Notes: generated by a model not told the origin, from the sequence alone. A stretch of 64,000 nucleotides of DNA from Synechococcus sp. PROS-7-1 (GCF_014279795.1 NZ_CP047945.1:1384572-1448571), one strand, 5' to 3'; shown: positions 40,546-50,001, numbered from the stretch's first letter. Program-made: numbers and translations.

Positions 40546-41397
40546 ATGAATTCAGCAGCGGGTGGTTCGATCCCTGTGGTGGTCACAGGAGCACTCGGAA
40601 GGATGGGTGCTGAGGTGATCAGGGCCATTCAGGCAGCGGAGGACTGCTATCTCGTGGGTGCCGTTGACACCACACCTGGCAAGGAGGGACACGACGTCGG
40701 CGATTGTCTCGGCCTAGGCCCCCTTGAGGTCGCCGTGACCGCCGACCTAGAGGGATGCCTCTGTGCTTGCAGCCAAGCCGTACGCGACAACGGTCGAGGT
40801 CACGGCGCTGTGATGGTGGATTTCACCCATCCATCAGTCGTCTACAGCAATACCCGCGCCGCGATCGCTTACGGCGTGCATCCCGTGATCGGCACAACAG
40901 GGCTTTCACCGCAGCAGCTGAACGATCTCAATGAATTTGCGCGCAAGGCATCCATCGGTGGCGCTGTAATCCCCAATTTCTCTGTGGGAATGGTTCTGCT
41001 TCAACAGGCAGCAGCAGCAGCGGCGCGCTTTTACGACCATGCTGAACTCACGGAGCTCCATCACAATCGCAAGGCTGATGCACCCAGCGGGACATGCATC
41101 AAAACCGCTGAACTCATGGAGGAGCTCGGCAAATCCTTCAACCCTGAAGAAGTCGAAGAACATGAATCCCTCGAGGGGAGCCGGGGTGGCCGCCGTCCCA
41201 GTGGACTTCGCCTTCATTCACTGCGACTACCGGGCTTGGTCGCACACCAAGAAGTGATGTTCGGAGCGCCCGGCGAAACATATACCCTTCGCCACGACAC
41301 GATCGATCGCTCTGCCTACATGCCAGGGGTACTGCTGTGCGTGCGCCGGGTCCGTCAACTCGAGGGGCTGGTCTACGGCCTCGAACGCCTGATCTGA
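40546..41397 (+). CDS. dapB: 4-hydroxy-tetrahydrodipicolinate reductase
   Basis: A 283-residue enzyme of lysine and diaminopimelate synthesis. The nucleotide motif GALGRMG lies at residues 15-21. The catalytic region [12 protein letters not shown] contains H172, H173 and K176. A phosphate-poor dinucleotide pocket follows in the C-terminal half, ending in [12 protein letters not shown]. The following membrane protein gene starts 6 bp later. Confidence 0.96.
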   Translation: MNSAAGGSIPVVVTGALGRMGAEVIRAIQAAEDCYLVGAVDTTPGKEGHDVGDCLGLGPLEVAVTADLEGCLCACSQAVRDNGRGHGAVMVDFTHPSVVYSNTRAAIAYGVHPVIGTTGLSPQQLNDLNEFARKASIGGAVIPNFSVGMVLLQQAAAAAARFYDHAELTELHHNRKADAPSGTCIKTAELMEELGKSFNPEEVEEHESLEGSRGGRRPSGLRLHSLRLPGLVAHQEVMFGAPGETYTLRHDTIDRSAYMPGVLLCVRRVRQLEGLVYGLERLI

Positions 41398-41403
41398 TTC
41401 AAG

Positions 41404-42072
41404 ATGCTTCTGCCTCTGCGACCGGGAGAACTTCAGCGCCTGATTCCGGCAGTCGCCACGGGAACTCAATTCAGAGCAACCCTCGGCAATCCCCGCAAGA
41501 TTCTTCAGCGCCTGCTGATTTCTGGAATCGGCGGTGTGATCACGCTTCTCATCAGCCAGAGCTTGTCGTTCAACCGCTGGGGGTCGGTTTGGTTGATCGC
41601 AGGAGTCGTCCTGCTCCTCTACATCCTTTGGGGTCCGATCGTTGAAGCGGGTCGTCGCAATGCCCAGCTTCGGCGCTATCCCGCAGCAGCCATCTTCGAA
41701 GGCGAGATTGCGGAAGCATTCACCCAAGAACGCGTCGAGAATCAGCGTGAACAGGCTGATGCCAACGGTCGCCTCGAACTGGTCGAGAACAGGCGAACCT
41801 GGATGGTGATCGACCTTGCCGATGAGGATGGCTACCTCGGCAGGATCAGTTTCCCGATGACCAAGGCCCACGGATCAATCCGACCGGGGATGGTGGTCCG
41901 TTGCATCGTGCTCAGTGATCGCAAGGACTTCAGCAGATTGGGAGCGCTGACCGATGCCTGGTTACCGGAGGCCCGCCTCTGGGTTGGGGACTACCCGTTC
42001 CTGCTGAGGCCAGCTTTCGAAGATCTTTGCCGACTGCGCCTGCGTGGCAGCACCCAGAATCAAAAGTTCTGA
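41404..42072 (+). CDS. Conserved cyanobacterial membrane protein, unknown function
   Basis: A 222-residue protein. Two hydrophobic helices lie near residues 37-55 and 60-80, followed by a soluble domain of about 140 residues with conserved-looking TWMVIDLADEDGYLGRISFPM and LRPAFEDLCRL. I recall it only as a conserved cyanobacterial family, sometimes labelled a phosphate ABC permease, which the sequence does not support. It probably shares a transcript with dapB. Confidence 0.75.
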   Translation: MLLPLRPGELQRLIPAVATGTQFRATLGNPRKILQRLLISGIGGVITLLISQSLSFNRWGSVWLIAGVVLLLYILWGPIVEAGRRNAQLRRYPAAAIFEGEIAEAFTQERVENQREQADANGRLELVENRRTWMVIDLADEDGYLGRISFPMTKAHGSIRPGMVVRCIVLSDRKDFSRLGALTDAWLPEARLWVGDYPFLLRPAFEDLCRLRLRGSTQNQKF

Positions 42073-42082
42073 AAAGATGCGT

Positions 42083-42099
42083 TACGCTATGTAAAGACG
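42083..42099 (-). promoter_or_regulatory. HLR1-like element upstream of hli
   Basis: The reverse strand reads TTTACATA, GC, GTAAC. HLR1, the RpaB site of high-light genes, is a pair of TTTACA-type repeats separated by two bases. One half is perfect; the second matches at about 4 of 6. It sits 11-27 bp before the hli start. Confidence 0.3.
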
Positions 42100-42109
42100 C
42101 CTGAGACAA

Positions 42110-42361
42110 ATGTCCGAAGTACCTGCAAGTGCACCAGTCATCCGTGGAGCGACGGTGACAACAGAAGATGGCGGCCGTTTGAACGCCTTCGCGACCGAAC
42201 CCAGAATGGAAGTGGTAGACACCGAAAGTGGTTGGGGTTTCCATGAGCGTGCTGAAAAGCTGAACGGACGCATGGCCATGCTTGGCTTCATTGCTCTGCT
42301 TGCGACTGAACTCGCCATGGGTGGAGAGGCCTTCACCCGCGGTCTCCTGGGCATCGGCTGA
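42110..42361 (+). CDS. hli: High-light-inducible protein (HLIP)
   Basis: An 83-residue single-helix protein. The helix carries the chlorophyll-binding ExxNxR core (ERAEKLNGRMAMLGF), as in CAB/ELIP/HLIP proteins, followed by a hydrophobic span with MGGEAFTRGLL. HLIPs protect photosystem II and chlorophyll biosynthesis under high light. About 40 residues of variable sequence precede the helix. Confidence 0.95.
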   Translation: MSEVPASAPVIRGATVTTEDGGRLNAFATEPRMEVVDTESGWGFHERAEKLNGRMAMLGFIALLATELAMGGEAFTRGLLGIG

Positions 42362-42365
42362 TTCC

Positions 42366-43640
42366 TTGCCAGAAGCAACGGCAACTGACCGGTTCCTGAT
42401 TGTTGGAGCCGGTCCAACAGGTTCTCTTCTCGCTCTTGGTCTTGCTCGGCAGGGATTTAACGTCCTGTTAATTGACCATCAGACACGACCCGAGCTGATT
42501 GGACGAAGCCGTGCATACGCCTTAACCCACTCATCCAGACGCTTGCTCCAACGCCTGGATGTTTGGGATCAACTTCAAAATTTTTTATCACCGTTTGAGT
42601 CCCTTCGTCTCGACGACCGGGTTCTGGGATCAACTGCATGGTTTCGCCGCAGTGATCTCAGACCCGGAAACAGAGGGTCTGAAGCGATCGGCTGGATTCT
42701 GGATCACAAGCCGTTGATGACGAAGCTCCTGGACGAGCTTGAGAACAACGCATTGGTCAACATGCGCTTCAGTGTTGACGAACATTCTTCCCGGCAGCAC
42801 CAACAGCAATCTGATTGGATTGTTGCTGCTGATGGTTCTCGCTCGACACTTCGTCGCTCTCGAGCGATGCCGTTCTGGAGTCACGCGTACAAACAAGGTT
42901 GCTTAACAGCCAAAGTGACTCTCGAGGGCGCCGAGCAACGTTGTGCCTATGAATTGTTCCGAGCCGAGGGACCGATGGCTGTGCTGCCACTTGGAGGTGC
43001 GCTGTACCAAGTGGTTTGGAGTGCTCCTCTTCAGCACTGTCGTGAACGCGCAAACCTGCAGGACCATCAACTACTTCAGCAACTAACAGACGTTCTTCCA
43101 ATAGGAATTCGTCCCACAGCTCTTTTGGATCAACCTGGGGCGTTCCCTTTGGAACTCAGCTTTGCCCCACAACTCAGTGCCGCCAACCTGTTGTTGGTCG
43201 GAGAATCGGGTCATCGCTGTCATCCCGTTGGTGGTCAAGGATTGAATCTCTGCTGGCGGGATGTAAGTGACCTGCTTGACCTCACGCAATCGAGAGGCAT
43301 CAACGGTTCCCTGCCATCAAACCTGGGACGCCTTTACACCTGGCGACGGCTTTCCGATCTGATCAGTGTTCTGCTCTCCACTGACCTTCTGATCCGATTG
43401 TTCTCCAATCGGCAACCACTCATTCTTCCGATACGGTTTCTAATCATCAAGCTTCTGGCGCAGGCCCGATGGGTTCGTCGCGTCAGTCTTTCGGCCATGA
43501 CCGACGGTCCTGGCACCTTGCTCTCGCGCTTGCCACAGTGTGGTCAAAGGATTGCCCACGATGGTGACAAGCAGCGATCCACAACCCCAGCCGAATCCCG
43601 CTCTGCTCAGTTTTCTTCAGCAGAAAATGGGACTCAGTGA
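42366..43640 (+). CDS. FAD-dependent aromatic monooxygenase (UbiH-like)
   Basis: About 424 residues. FLIVGAGPTGSLLALGLARQG is the N-terminal FAD fold, AADGSRSTLRR the DG motif, and GESGHRCHPVGGQGLN the second FAD/NADPH motif of UbiH/PHBH-type hydroxylases. In cyanobacteria a role on quinone or aromatic substrates is plausible but not shown. A TTG 5 bp after hli is the likely start. The end overlaps the next gene by 80 bp, and the last ~25 residues look unlike a conserved C-terminus. Confidence 0.78.
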   Translation: MPEATATDRFLIVGAGPTGSLLALGLARQGFNVLLIDHQTRPELIGRSRAYALTHSSRRLLQRLDVWDQLQNFLSPFESLRLDDRVLGSTAWFRRSDLRPGNRGSEAIGWILDHKPLMTKLLDELENNALVNMRFSVDEHSSRQHQQQSDWIVAADGSRSTLRRSRAMPFWSHAYKQGCLTAKVTLEGAEQRCAYELFRAEGPMAVLPLGGALYQVVWSAPLQHCRERANLQDHQLLQQLTDVLPIGIRPTALLDQPGAFPLELSFAPQLSAANLLLVGESGHRCHPVGGQGLNLCWRDVSDLLDLTQSRGINGSLPSNLGRLYTWRRLSDLISVLLSTDLLIRLFSNRQPLILPIRFLIIKLLAQARWVRRVSLSAMTDGPGTLLSRLPQCGQRIAHDGDKQRSTTPAESRSAQFSSAENGTQ

Positions 43641-43773
43641 CAACGCGATCAATCTGGGTTTGCGACAAGCCGCTTTGGAACAGGCTCCGCTCCCTGTCGT
43701 GCTTTGGAGCTTCGGTCTTCTGAATCTCAGCCAATACCAAGACGTTCTCGACTGGCAGAACCAGCAGGAGTGA
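43561..43773 (+). CDS. DUF2949 domain protein
   Basis: A 70-residue protein with the compact DUF2949 pattern LLSFLQQKMGLSDNAI, then EQAPLPVVLWSFGLLNL. The domain is confined to cyanobacteria and has no known role. It starts inside the 3' end of the monooxygenase gene in a different frame. The apt gene converges 4 bp after its stop. Confidence 0.8.
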   Translation: MVTSSDPQPQPNPALLSFLQQKMGLSDNAINLGLRQAALEQAPLPVVLWSFGLLNLSQYQDVLDWQNQQE

Positions 43774-43777
43774 GAGA

Positions 43778-44296
43778 TCAGTCGTAAATAATCAGTGATT
43801 CGACTGGTACACCAGCTGGAAGTTTTCTGCGCCCAGCCAGATCCGCAAGTTCGATCACGAATCCGCATCCCACAAGCACTCCTCCAGCCTTGGTGACCAA
43901 TTCAGCCGATGCCGAGGCAGTACCACCAGTGGCCAGCAGGTCATCCACAAGCATCACTCTCGGATGATCAGACAAAGCATCAGCGTGAATCTCGAGACGA
44001 TCACTGCCGTACTCCAGGGTGTAATCGATTCCGATCACCTCACCAGGCAATTTGCCTGGCTTGCGAACGGGGACAAAGCCCTTCTTCAGCTGGGTTGCCA
44101 GCGCCGTTCCAACAATGAACCCCCTGGATTCGATGCCCACGATCAGATCCGGTTGCCATCGATCACACACAGCGACCAGGCGCCGAATCACCTCATCCCA
44201 ACCGCTGGGTTCCCTGAGTAAGGGGGTGATGTCACGGAACAGGATTCCGGGCTTGGGAAAGTCGGGAATATCTCGAACGTACTGACGAAGATCCAC
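43778..44296 (-). CDS. apt: Adenine phosphoribosyltransferase
   Basis: A 172-residue purine-salvage enzyme making AMP from adenine and PRPP. Key features are [18 protein letters not shown] near the N-terminus, [10 protein letters not shown], and the PRPP motif [13 protein letters not shown]. The GTG at 44296 gives the usual length; ATGs at 44329-44341 would add a tail and overlap the divergent DUF3038 start. Confidence 0.93.
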   Translation of the reverse strand: MDLRQYVRDIPDFPKPGILFRDITPLLREPSGWDEVIRRLVAVCDRWQPDLIVGIESRGFIVGTALATQLKKGFVPVRKPGKLPGEVIGIDYTLEYGSDRLEIHADALSDHPRVMLVDDLLATGGTASASAELVTKAGGVLVGCGFVIELADLAGRRKLPAGVPVESLIIYD

Positions 44297-44339
44297 GAGG
44301 TGGTGACGGAAAGGCCTGAACCCTGGCATCATCGCAGCC

Positions 44340-44897
44340 ATGACCGATGTTTCAGTTCCGGCGGTATCCGATCCGTCTCAACCCGAAGCCGTTCTCGGCC
44401 GACGGGCGCTCGAACGCCTGGATCTTCTGTTGCTGACTGTGGAGTCATTGGATCTCAATGGTGGGGAGGCCATGCTCTGGGCGACCCGACAACTGGGGTT
44501 TGAAACGGTCTTTCCCAATCGTGTCGAACTCTGGAAGCGCCGGTGCCACAACCCACTGAGGCGATCAACCCGCCGTGGATCGCTTGCAGCGGTTGAAACT
44601 GAAGCCCTGATCCGCATTCTCTGCGCCATGGCGGATCGTCTCTACCCACTGCTGCATCAATTGCTGTCAAGCAGGGAACCTGCAAACCTCACAGAACAAC
44701 GTTGGGCTCTCCTGGATCAGCGCCTTGGAGACCTCATCGAAGAGCGCATGAACCTCCGCAGGGGAGCCATTCAGCGCCTTCTTGATGGTCAACAGGCCAT
44801 GCCCCTTCAGCGCCAACTCGTGCTCACACTGGCCCTGGCTGCCGGTCCAGGTGGAGTCGATCGGCTCCGCGCCAGCCTTCTCGATCCGACCCCCTGA
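44340..44897 (+). CDS. DUF3038 domain protein
   Basis: A 185-residue, mostly helical protein with [22 protein letters not shown] near residue 25 and [19 protein letters not shown] farther on, matching DUF3038. It is followed immediately by DUF4335, sharing the overlap base at 44897. The two families are commonly neighbours in cyanobacteria, which suggests they act together in an unknown process. Confidence 0.82.
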   Translation: MTDVSVPAVSDPSQPEAVLGRRALERLDLLLLTVESLDLNGGEAMLWATRQLGFETVFPNRVELWKRRCHNPLRRSTRRGSLAAVETEALIRILCAMADRLYPLLHQLLSSREPANLTEQRWALLDQRLGDLIEERMNLRRGAIQRLLDGQQAMPLQRQLVLTLALAAGPGGVDRLRASLLDPTP

Positions 44898-45538
44898 TGG
44901 TGATGCTGAAACAGTCCTTCCGATACGACCAAACCGCTGCACGCTTGGAGGTTGAAGGTCTTCCAGACTTTTCTGCCGACCATGGCAGCAATGCGATCGG
45001 CATTCTCTCCAGTTGGAGACTCACCATGATTGGCGGCCCTGAAATGGAAGGGAAACGGGAGCACCTGGAAGCCCTCATGGCTGCGGTCATTCCCTATGCC
45101 CGTCTTCAACTGTCGGGGGTATCCAGAGTTCAAGGCCAGGATGGGGGGCCCGTGCGAATCCTCCCTCTCGAGCAAGGACATCAACTGGAACTAATCAGCA
45201 GCCGCAGTGGAGTTCCTCCTCTGACCCTTCAACTTGATGATGCGGATCTTGCAGACCTGGTGCGCTGCCTCGATGCCCTGCGTCACGACGAAAGGGTTCG
45301 CATCCAGTGGCCTCGGATCACCCATGCTCCCCTGCCGAAACGGGATCTGGAAGAGCGAACACCTTTGCTTCAACGCTTGGCGGCACCAGCACTGGGCACC
45401 GGTACGTTTTTGATTCTTGGGCTGGTCGGTCTGCTTGTGCCGATCCCCACACCCGAAACCCCGCAGACCAATCCCCAGCTCGAAAAGCAGGAGGGGCGAG
45501 CAGAGCCACCGATTAGCAATCCTTCACAAGCTGATTGA
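44897..45538 (+). CDS. DUF4335 domain protein
   Basis: A 213-residue protein beginning KQSFRYDQTAARLEVEGLPDF with a soluble domain to about residue 160, then a single C-terminal hydrophobic helix (APALGTGTFLILGLVGLLVP) and a proline-rich acidic tail. This layout matches DUF4335, which follows DUF3038 in many cyanobacteria. Probably membrane-anchored through the C-terminal helix. Confidence 0.82.
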   Translation: MVMLKQSFRYDQTAARLEVEGLPDFSADHGSNAIGILSSWRLTMIGGPEMEGKREHLEALMAAVIPYARLQLSGVSRVQGQDGGPVRILPLEQGHQLELISSRSGVPPLTLQLDDADLADLVRCLDALRHDERVRIQWPRITHAPLPKRDLEERTPLLQRLAAPALGTGTFLILGLVGLLVPIPTPETPQTNPQLEKQEGRAEPPISNPSQAD

Positions 45539-45582
45539 GAGCGTTGACCTGAGCAGAGAGATCCTCAGAATGATCAGATCGG

Positions 45583-45840
45583 ATGAATGCGGGAATGGCA
45601 TCAAGCTGGTCAGATCTCCGTCGTCGGGTTGCACGCATTGGAGCTTCGCTTGATGTCGTCGTCCGGAGCGATCCGGAAGTTTGCGGTCTCAGTGGTTCTG
45701 GATATCACATCACTCTTCACCACAGTGGTTATGGGGATTGCACTGTTGGCGATCTCACCTTGATCGACTGTCCCAACGAACTCGTGCTCACAGAATTTGA
45801 GCGCTGGATGCGAGGTGCCGGACACCAGGCAATGTCATGA
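45583..45840 (+). CDS. Small conserved hypothetical protein
   Basis: An 85-residue soluble protein with SGYHITLHHSGYGDCTVGDLTLIDCP in the middle, which looks like a compact beta domain. I recognise no family. ATG 45583 is used; ATG 45595 is possible. Its stop overlaps the next gene's start by 4 bp, so the two are co-transcribed. Confidence 0.6.
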   Translation: MNAGMASSWSDLRRRVARIGASLDVVVRSDPEVCGLSGSGYHITLHHSGYGDCTVGDLTLIDCPNELVLTEFERWMRGAGHQAMS

Positions 45841-46247
45841 ACCCACCCAAGATCCGCCCCCTGCGCAAGGGGAAATCACCGAGAAAAGTGTTCAGTAAAG
45901 GGCGCTCCTCCCGACCGATGTCCGTCGGCAGGCAACTCTTCGAGTCCGTTCTGCTGCTCGGCTTTGGTGCGGGTGCATTCACCTTCCTGAGCTGGCTTCC
46001 CCAGAAACTCGACGCCATGGTGGTCGTGAGCGAAGCGATCGCCGACCTTATCCGGGGTCTGAGTCAGCTTGTTGAAGCAGCGCTGGGGCTTGCGGCCATC
46101 ATTCTGATCGCCCTGCTGCTGGTGCTGGCGTTCGTATCGATCATCGCAGGAACCATCCGCCTATTTAAGGGATGCAGCCGGCTCATGCGCGGAACGACAA
46201 ATCCTCACGTGAAAACGAAGCGCTCAGCGTCAAAGATCAAGCGCTGA
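45837..46247 (+). CDS. Small membrane protein, unknown
   Basis: A 136-residue protein with a strongly basic N-terminus (residues 1-30), two hydrophobic spans (about 35-55 and 80-110) and a basic C-terminus rich in Lys/Ser. The family is not known to me. Overlaps the upstream gene by 4 bp and converges on the EF-hand gene with a 14-bp gap. Confidence 0.65.
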   Translation: MNPPKIRPLRKGKSPRKVFSKGRSSRPMSVGRQLFESVLLLGFGAGAFTFLSWLPQKLDAMVVVSEAIADLIRGLSQLVEAALGLAAIILIALLLVLAFVSIIAGTIRLFKGCSRLMRGTTNPHVKTKRSASKIKR

Positions 46248-46261
46248 AAGGCTTGAGGAGC

Positions 46262-46729
46262 TCAGGGAGCAGGTGATCGAGGGGCCAGCGAACGCTGAAC
46301 AATCCAAAGCTCCTCAAGTGTCAATCCACCATTCGCATCAAGATCGAAGCTGGTGAAGTTGCGGTTTAGCCAGGGCAAAGAACGACATTCCGATCGATCC
46401 AACTGACCATCGCCGTTGCGATCGGCCTGACGGAAGCGTTGCTGTAGACGCCTGCCACTGGGATGGGGCGTTGATGGTCTGAGATCTTCCAACAAAAGGA
46501 AGCCCCGAGAATCGCGCCGTTGCAATCTGCGTTCGAGGTAAGGATCACCCTTCACTTCACCAGTCTCCAAGCGCCCGTCGCCATTCACATCCCTACGAAT
46601 AAACAACGCCTCCATCCGTTGCCCATAGGAGTGAACGGGCCTGGATTCAGCCCAGACCGGAAGAACCGCGAGTGGAGTGATCAGAAGCCCAAACGCCCCG
46701 ATCTTCAGTGATGGCAGCGGTAAGTCCAT
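46262..46729 (-). CDS. Exported EF-hand calcium-binding protein
   Basis: A 155-residue protein with a signal peptide ending near VWAES. Two clear EF-hand loops follow, DVNGDGRLETGE and DRNGDGQLDRSE, plus a third weaker loop DLDANGGLTLEE near the C-terminus. It probably binds Ca2+ in the periplasm; partner unknown. It is divergent from the response regulator gene across a 142-bp gap. Confidence 0.82.
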   Translation of the reverse strand: MDLPLPSLKIGAFGLLITPLAVLPVWAESRPVHSYGQRMEALFIRRDVNGDGRLETGEVKGDPYLERRLQRRDSRGFLLLEDLRPSTPHPSGRRLQQRFRQADRNGDGQLDRSECRSLPWLNRNFTSFDLDANGGLTLEELWIVQRSLAPRSPAP

Positions 46730-46871
46730 TCCATCAGGTTATGAGCAACCTGAGGCCAGGGAGTGTCTGAGTGGTGACAGCACGCTGATCAGCTGTGACA
46801 GGGTCAATCCCTGGGCGACAGGGTGCTGATGCATCCATACGATCAGGGCATCTCTTGCAGGACTAACAACG

Positions 46872-47597
46872 GTGGGACGCTCCTCGATGATCTGGGTGGT
46901 CGACGATGATCCTGAGCTGCGCCAGATGGTGGGCACTTACCTCATCGACCAGGGCTATGACGTGCGCAGCCTCAGTGACGTCAAACAACTCGAGGCAAGA
47001 CTCGAGTTCCAGCGGCCAGATTTGATCGTTCTCGATTTGATGATGCCAGGAGACGACGGTCTCACAGCCCTCCGCCGTCTCCGCGACGCTGGAGACGATC
47101 TGCCAGTGGTCATGCTGACTGCCCGCGGCGAGGGCGTCGACCGCATCATCGGCCTCGAACAGGGTGCTGATGACTATCTCGCCAAACCGTTTCTGCCGAG
47201 AGAACTCTCCGCACGGATCGAAGCTGTTCTTCGGCGCCGGAGTTCCCTCCCTGCGGGAACTCCTCTCGCGGAAGGTGGCGATGTGGTGTTCGGAGACAAC
47301 GTGCTCGATCTGGCCGCAAGGACGCTGACCCGCGAGGGGAAACCAGTGGTGATCACCAGTGGTGAATTCAGTCTGCTGGCATCCTTCGTTCAACACCCAC
47401 ACCGTCCGCTATCGAGAGAACGGCTCATTGAGCTAGCGCGCGGGCCTGGTTGTGACACAGACAGCCGCAGCATGGACGTGCAGGTCTCTCGGGTACGCAA
47501 ACTGGTGGAACCTGACCCCACACGTCCCCGCTACCTGCAGACCGTCTGGGGCTATGGGTACGTGTTTGTTCCCGACGGTCAACCCCGCTCTCGCTAA
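46872..47597 (+). CDS. OmpR-family response regulator
   Basis: A 241-residue regulator. The receiver domain has acidic pocket D11-D13, phosphoacceptor D55 in LIVLDLMMPG, T in VMLTARG and K in YLAKPF. The C-terminal winged-helix domain ends SMDVQVSRVRKLVEPDPTRPRYLQTVWGYGYVF. GTG 46872 is used, with AGGA upstream; ATG 46887 is the alternative. The sensor kinase gene follows after 9 bp. Confidence 0.92.
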   Translation: MGRSSMIWVVDDDPELRQMVGTYLIDQGYDVRSLSDVKQLEARLEFQRPDLIVLDLMMPGDDGLTALRRLRDAGDDLPVVMLTARGEGVDRIIGLEQGADDYLAKPFLPRELSARIEAVLRRRSSLPAGTPLAEGGDVVFGDNVLDLAARTLTREGKPVVITSGEFSLLASFVQHPHRPLSRERLIELARGPGCDTDSRSMDVQVSRVRKLVEPDPTRPRYLQTVWGYGYVFVPDGQPRSR

Positions 47598-47606
47598 CTC
47601 CCTCCC

Positions 47607-48956
47607 ATGCCATCTCCGTCCTGGCAGAAGCGCATCAGCTCACTGCTGGGATGGGGAAGCCTGGCCCTCGGCAGTTCAGCCTTCTGTCTGCTGGTCTTCC
47701 AAGCCCTGTTCGGACGTCAGCTGGAGCAGCTTCAGACCATTCAGCTCGGTCGCGACTTGGCCCTCAACGTCAGGCTCACAGAACTGGCCTTGGAGCGATA
47801 TCCACCCCATCTGGTGGCAGAACTGACCGGATTGGATCTTGTGGTCACCGTGAGGCCCAAACCATCAACCTTGGATCCATCGGCAGGCTTCAAACGTCAG
47901 GCTGAAGCATTGCAACAACAACTTTGTCAAAGGCTGTCCCACTGCCCGATGGTCTACCCCCACCGCGCAGCTGGGGAAGAACGCAGCATTTGGATTGAGC
48001 TGATTTCCCCCCTGGAGCCCATCTGGTTGAAGGTGAATGTGCCTTCGATGATGCGCTGGCCCCCAGAGCCGACTCTTCTAGGACTGTCACTGGTTGGAGC
48101 AGGCATCATCTGCGGCGGGTTGTTCCTGCTCGTGGAGGTCGAGGCGCCGCTGAGAAGTCTGGAGAAAGCCCTTGCCAGGGTGGGGGAAGGAGGTGGGCCG
48201 GATGCTGTACCGGCTCGAGGTGCGCCGGAAGTGCAACGGCTCACGGAGCGCTTCAATGCGATGGTGCAGCGCCTAGCCACCAGCCGCCAAGAACGGGCCA
48301 CCATGCTGGCTGGTATTGCCCATGATCTAAGGGCACCGATCACGCGGCTTCAGTTCCGGCTCTCCATGCCTCAGCTCACGGCGGAAGACCGAGAGCGCTG
48401 TGCTGGAGATCTTCAGTCCCTCGAGCGGATCACGGGGCAGTTTCTGCTGTTTGCAGGAGGCGGTGACGGTGAAGCCTCAGTCGAGGTTCCTCTCGAGCAG
48501 CTGCTGGCAGAAGTGGCCAGCAGTCATCCAGCTGATCAACTCCATCTGGATCTCACGCCTCTCTCCATGGCCGTGAAACCGGTGGCTCTCGGCAGGGCGG
48601 TTGCCAATCTCATCGACAATGCGTTCTCTTACGGAACAGCCCCTGTGGTTTTGCGCCTGCGTGACATGGACTCACGCTGCAGCATCGAAATCTGGGACCA
48701 AGGTGAAGGCATGCCAGCCAGCGAATGGGAGCAAGCGCTTCAGCCCTTTCATCGCCTCGATTCTTCCCGTGGTCAACAAGGCCACTGCGGTCTCGGGCTC
48801 GCGATTGTCTCCCACGTGGCGACTCTTCACGGCGGACGTCTGGAGTGTCTGCAGGGAGATCTCTGTTCCGAAAAGCAGCCACCAGGACGCTTCGCCATTC
48901 GCCTCAGCCTCCCCTTGCCTACCGATCGCCAAGTCTCAGAACACCCACAAAGCTGA
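47607..48956 (+). CDS. Sensor histidine kinase (EnvZ type, HAMP)
   Basis: A 449-residue partner of the upstream regulator. Two membrane spans (about 12-34 and 155-177) bracket a periplasmic domain of about 120 residues. A HAMP linker follows, then the H-box with H239 in AHDLRAPITRL, the N-box LGRAVANLIDNAFSYG, and the ATP-lid motifs DQGEGMP and GLGLAIVSHVATLHGG. The input signal is unknown. ppk2 follows after about 68 bp. Confidence 0.92.
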   Translation: MPSPSWQKRISSLLGWGSLALGSSAFCLLVFQALFGRQLEQLQTIQLGRDLALNVRLTELALERYPPHLVAELTGLDLVVTVRPKPSTLDPSAGFKRQAEALQQQLCQRLSHCPMVYPHRAAGEERSIWIELISPLEPIWLKVNVPSMMRWPPEPTLLGLSLVGAGIICGGLFLLVEVEAPLRSLEKALARVGEGGGPDAVPARGAPEVQRLTERFNAMVQRLATSRQERATMLAGIAHDLRAPITRLQFRLSMPQLTAEDRERCAGDLQSLERITGQFLLFAGGGDGEASVEVPLEQLLAEVASSHPADQLHLDLTPLSMAVKPVALGRAVANLIDNAFSYGTAPVVLRLRDMDSRCSIEIWDQGEGMPASEWEQALQPFHRLDSSRGQQGHCGLGLAIVSHVATLHGGRLECLQGDLCSEKQPPGRFAIRLSLPLPTDRQVSEHPQS

Positions 48957-49024
48957 GAAAAACATTTGCACTGAAAGGGTGACGCTCGGAATCAGTCACC
49001 AATGAAGGAGAGGCTTCCCAAACC

Positions 49025-49981
49025 ATGGCGCATAAGGACAAAGACAAGGGCAAGCACAAGGCCCATGACAAAAAAAAAGACAGTGGGGAGAAGCTTCCCG
49101 ATTCCGTCATGGACAACCTTGCAGGCAGCGAGCACGACCTCGACAGTCCGGCAGAACTGCTGGACGACCTGCTCGAAGGTCGGAATCACAAGATCGAACG
49201 GCTGAATAAAAAGCTGTACGAAGCCGAACTGGTGAAACTCCAGACCCAGCTGGTGAAGATGCAGTACTGGATCAAGGACACCGGCTACCGGATGATCGTT
49301 CTGTTCGAAGGTCGAGATGCGGCAGGGAAAGGCGGCACAATTAAACGTCTCACAGAACCCTTAAATCCCCGAGGCTGCCGTGTCGTTGCTCTCGGAACGC
49401 CGACCGAGCGACAAAAAACACAATGGTATTTCCAGCGATACGTGGAACATTTCCCCGCAGCAGGAGAGATCGTGGTGTTCGATCGCAGCTGGTATAACCG
49501 TGCCGGAGTGGAGCGGGTCATGGGCTTCGCCACTCCTGAACAGGTTGAACAATTTCTTGATGACGTGCCTGAATTCGAACGCATGTTGGTGAGGAGCGGA
49601 ATCCTGCTCCTGAAGTATTGGTTTTCGGTGAGCGACACGGAACAGGAAGCCCGTTTCCAGTCGCGAATCGACGACCCCACCAGACGCTGGAAGCTGAGCC
49701 CCATGGATCTGGAGGCCCGTAATCGTTGGGTGGAGTTCTCCCAAGCGAAAGACGCCATGTTCAACCGCACCAACATTCCGGAAGCGCCCTGGTTCACCGT
49801 TGAAGCCGACGACAAGCGCAGAGCACGCCTCAACTGTCTGCGACATGTGCTGAGCAAAGTTCCCTGGGAAGACATGACACCTCCAGCAATCGAACTGCCT
49901 CCGCGGCCGGAGCAGGGCAACTACACCCGTCCACCGATCAACGAACAGTTCTTCGTGCCGAATGCCTACCCCTACAACTAA
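49025..49981 (+). CDS. ppk2: Polyphosphate kinase 2
   Basis: A 318-residue PPK2. After a lysine-rich N-terminus (about residues 1-22), the Walker A-like motif EGRDAAGKGGT is at 95-105 and the Walker B-like motif DRSWYNRAG at 153-161, followed by the lid arginines. PPK2 enzymes move phosphate between polyphosphate and nucleoside mono- or diphosphates. It starts 68 bp after the sensor kinase. Confidence 0.95.
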   Translation: MAHKDKDKGKHKAHDKKKDSGEKLPDSVMDNLAGSEHDLDSPAELLDDLLEGRNHKIERLNKKLYEAELVKLQTQLVKMQYWIKDTGYRMIVLFEGRDAAGKGGTIKRLTEPLNPRGCRVVALGTPTERQKTQWYFQRYVEHFPAAGEIVVFDRSWYNRAGVERVMGFATPEQVEQFLDDVPEFERMLVRSGILLLKYWFSVSDTEQEARFQSRIDDPTRRWKLSPMDLEARNRWVEFSQAKDAMFNRTNIPEAPWFTVEADDKRRARLNCLRHVLSKVPWEDMTPPAIELPPRPEQGNYTRPPINEQFFVPNAYPYN

Positions 49982-50001
49982 AGGACTAGCGGAGTTATTG
50001 C

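Noticed and set aside
40558-40576. T-loop-like GGTTCGATCCC suggesting a tRNA
   Set aside because: It is the beginning of dapB; no acceptor or anticodon stem can be formed.
46739-46936. 65-codon minus-strand ORF between the EF-hand and regulator genes
   Set aside because: Only about 30 residues look protein-like; the rest overlaps the regulator gene, and no start is convincing.
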